Shown here in pieces: positions 62,710-64,000 of a DNA stretch of 64,000 nt. The position numbers and the translations under genes are program-made. The number at the start of each line of letters is the position of its first letter. Within the stretch, counting starts at the first letter, position 1. Source of the stretch: Clostridia bacterium (GTDB lineage Bacteria; Bacillota; Clostridia; Caldicoprobacterales; Caldicoprobacteraceae); NCBI GenBank assembly GCA_017577715.1, contig PKRC01000009.1, forward strand, positions 3,985 to 67,984. Reading direction: 5' to 3'. The notes under the pieces are model-generated. The model did not search any database, had not been told where the DNA came from, and saw only the letters and a program-made list of their open reading frames with translations.

Positions 62710-62880
62710 TTAAACTTTATATATTCCCTCCCCTAGGGGAGGGAACGGCTTTTTACAATTCTCACACTCCTCAACCACTTCCCTAAAGCTCTTCCCATTC
62801 AAAACTCTCCTCGGGTAATTATTTATCCATCCCCGTATCTTTAAAACCGAGTCTCCGCATGTAAAAAACAGGCAATTTAA
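62710..62880 (-). pseudogene. C-terminal fragment of an IS30-type transposase
   Basis: Minus-strand frame reads VLKIRGWINNYPRRVLNGKS then FREVVEECENCKKPF and stops at 62710. This is the NxxPRK...L..KSP.EV block that ends IS30 transposases. It has no start and differs from the transposase at 1-905, so it is debris of another element. Confidence 0.5.
62724..62745. repeat. Perfect 22-bp palindrome
   Basis: TTCCCTCCCCTAGGGGAGGG plus AA: arms of 11 bases with no spacer, overlapping the end of the IS30 fragment. It may be an IS terminus or target site. Confidence 0.5.
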
Positions 62881-62959
62881 TTACATTTATTACCAAAAGG
62901 ATTATTGAATTTTATGTCGAATATATATCCCCTGTATAAAGATGCAGGGGTGATTGTGA

Positions 62960-63358
62960 ATGGATATAAACGATGTTAAGAGCATTATAGCATACAATGC
63001 CTCCAGTATACCAGTATTGTTTGAGATGTGCCGTATTGCAAAGATAGCAGAAACTGTCAACGATATGGTGGAGTGGAAGTCTGATAATTCTAAGATTTCA
63101 CCAGGATTTCTAATAGAAGTATTGGTAGTAACTATAATGCATAGGAGGCAGCCCTTATGGAAAATTGAAGAATACTGGAGCAAACAAAAGCTTGAATTCA
63201 TGTTAGAGGGTAGCGGTATTACAGTGGAACAATTAAACGATGATGCATTTGCTCGTGCTTTAGACAAACTGCAGACAGTAAACATGAAAGAACTTGTCAG
63301 CCGTATATGTCTTAACATGTTAAAGGCCCATGATTTGTCACCGCCGGTGTATAATTGA
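62960..63358 (+). pseudogene. IS1634-type transposase N-terminus, interrupted by IS21 element
   Basis: 132 residues of the DUF4277-like N-terminal domain of IS1634/IS4-superfamily transposases: VKSIIAYNASSIPVLFEMCR, VEWKSDNSKISPGFLIE and NDDAFARALDKLQTVNMKEL. It stops just where the catalytic DDE domain should begin, because the next element starts at 63356 and supplies the TGA stop. GGGGTGATTGTGA precedes the ATG. A CCCCTG/CAGGGG hairpin at about 62930-62950 may be near its left end. Confidence 0.8.
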
Positions 63359-64000
63359 CCCAGGAGCAACGAAAAGGAATTGACCCACCCCCTGGCGAAT
63401 TATCCCTCTGATTAATTCTGTCAAGAATCGGAGGGAAATAAATGCTAGGGAGTGGATCTATTATCATGTTACACGAATTAAAAGCAAAGGGCAAGAGCAT
63501 TCGTGCAATCGCTAAAGAGACTGGCCTTTCAAGAAATACTGTAAGAAAATACCTGAGAGCAAACGGTATTCCTCAAAGGAAACCGCATCCTAAAAGGGGT
63601 TCAAAGCTTGATCCTTACAAGGATACTATTCAACAGATGATAAATTCAGGTATATTCAACTGCGAGGTCATTTATGAAAGGATTAAAGAGGAAGGTTATA
63701 CTGGTGGCCGTACTATTCTAAGGGATTATGTAAGGCCGTTTAGGCCTCCTAAACAGATTCCTGCTGTGCGCCGCTATGAGACTAACCCCGGCCAGCAAAC
63801 TCAGGTTGACTGGGGTGAATATACTTACATTGACGAGGAAACTGGCGAGGTGCGTAAACTTTATATCTTTGTTATGGTGTTAGGGTATTCGAGGGCTATA
63901 TACGTGGAATTTACAAACCGCTGCAATGTCCATACTTTCATTTGCTGCCTCATTCACGGATTTGAATATTTTGGTGGAGTAACTGATATAGTGCTCACAG
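63356..64000 (+). mobile_element. IS21-family insertion sequence, left part
   Basis: Begins with TGACCC directly after the IS1634-type ORF. The 10-bp repeat AATTGACCCA occurs at 63353-63362 and 63378-63387, typical of the repeated transposase-binding sites at IS21 ends. The element runs off the window, so istB and the right end are not seen. Confidence 0.7.
63442..64000 (+). CDS. istA: IS21-family transposase IstA, 3'-truncated by window edge
   Basis: 186 codons of a DDE transposase that works with the IstB ATPase. N-terminal HTH with GKSIRAIAKETGLSRNTVRK (17-36), then the start of the catalytic domain with the first Asp in QTQVDWGEYTYID (Asp123) and IFVMVLGYSRAIYVEF. ATG at 63442 after CGGAGGG. 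The frame is intact to the window end. Confidence 0.93.
   Translation, partial: MLGSGSIIMLHELKAKGKSIRAIAKETGLSRNTVRKYLRANGIPQRKPHPKRGSKLDPYKDTIQQMINSGIFNCEVIYERIKEEGYTGGRTILRDYVRPFRPPKQIPAVRRYETNPGQQTQVDWGEYTYIDEETGEVRKLYIFVMVLGYSRAIYVEFTNRCNVHTFICCLIHGFEYFGGVTDIVLT

Overview
The window looks like chromosomal DNA from a Gram-positive, endospore-forming, saccharolytic member of the Clostridia (Bacillota). This is inferred from a Ger-type spore germination operon, a CotA-like coat oxidase, a DegS/DegU pair, a SCIFF maturase, strong AGGAGG-type ribosome binding sites, frequent TTG/GTG starts, and consensus TTGACA/TATAAT promoters. A GH120 beta-xylosidase-like protein closest in memory to the Thermoanaerobacterium enzyme suggests a plant-polysaccharide, possibly thermophilic, lifestyle. 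Genus cannot be settled from sequence alone.

Layout. 1-1.9 kb: end of an IS30-type transposase, then non-coding DNA with palindromes, GGACGATAT repeats and a diverged 0.1-kb direct repeat. 1.9-2.5 kb: four tRNA genes (Phe-Gly-Cys-Leu) on the minus strand with promoter and terminator. 2.5-8.9 kb: histidine operon hisZ-G-D-C-B-A-IE, which lacks hisH and hisF. 9-11.8 kb: ABC exporter and a divergent PHP-type histidinol phosphatase. 11.8-18.4 kb: F-type ATP synthase operon atpI-B-E-F-(H'A)-G-D-C, in which the C-terminal domain of delta is fused in frame to alpha and the N-terminal delta domain is missing. 18.5-24.1 kb: cyanophycinase and cyanophycin synthetase followed by a DUF2156 protein and an Eis-like acetyltransferase. 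24.3-33 kb: membrane protein, degS/degU, 5-formyl-THF cyclo-ligase, alanine racemase, DUF1540, glycerate kinase, SCIFF maturase without an adjacent SCIFF peptide, and a ROK glucokinase. 33-37.2 kb: germination operon. 37.2-41.3 kb: DUF3006 and a ComEC-like hydrolase, then a substrate-binding protein/permease/ATPase importer behind a short leader with mutually exclusive hairpins. 41.5-44.6 kb: an ABC ATPase with a chimeric membrane partner, and cotA.

44.6-64 kb is accessory DNA. It holds a string of decayed genes (interrupted ORF, truncated aminopeptidase P, frameshifted cupin regulator, ABC ATPase remnant, flavodoxin stub, permease tail), a radical SAM protein, a TIM-barrel protein, two MATE exporters, a C-terminally shortened DUF554 protein, a chemoreceptor, a nitroreductase, the GH120 protein and an XRE-regulated YxlEFG-like ABC module. 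It ends in transposon debris: an IS30 fragment and an IS1634-type transposase cut by an IS21-type element that runs off the window.

How the genes fit together: the histidine operon plus the PHP phosphatase cover most of histidine synthesis, but the imidazole-glycerol-phosphate synthase subunits must be encoded elsewhere. The ATP synthase operon is complete except for the delta N-terminal domain. Cyanophycin genes imply a nitrogen reserve polymer that can be made and mobilised. The Ger operon and CotA belong to the spore cycle. The strongest unusual signals are the delta-alpha fusion, the short attenuator-like leader at 38.5 kb, and the chimeric membrane ORF at 42.5 kb.
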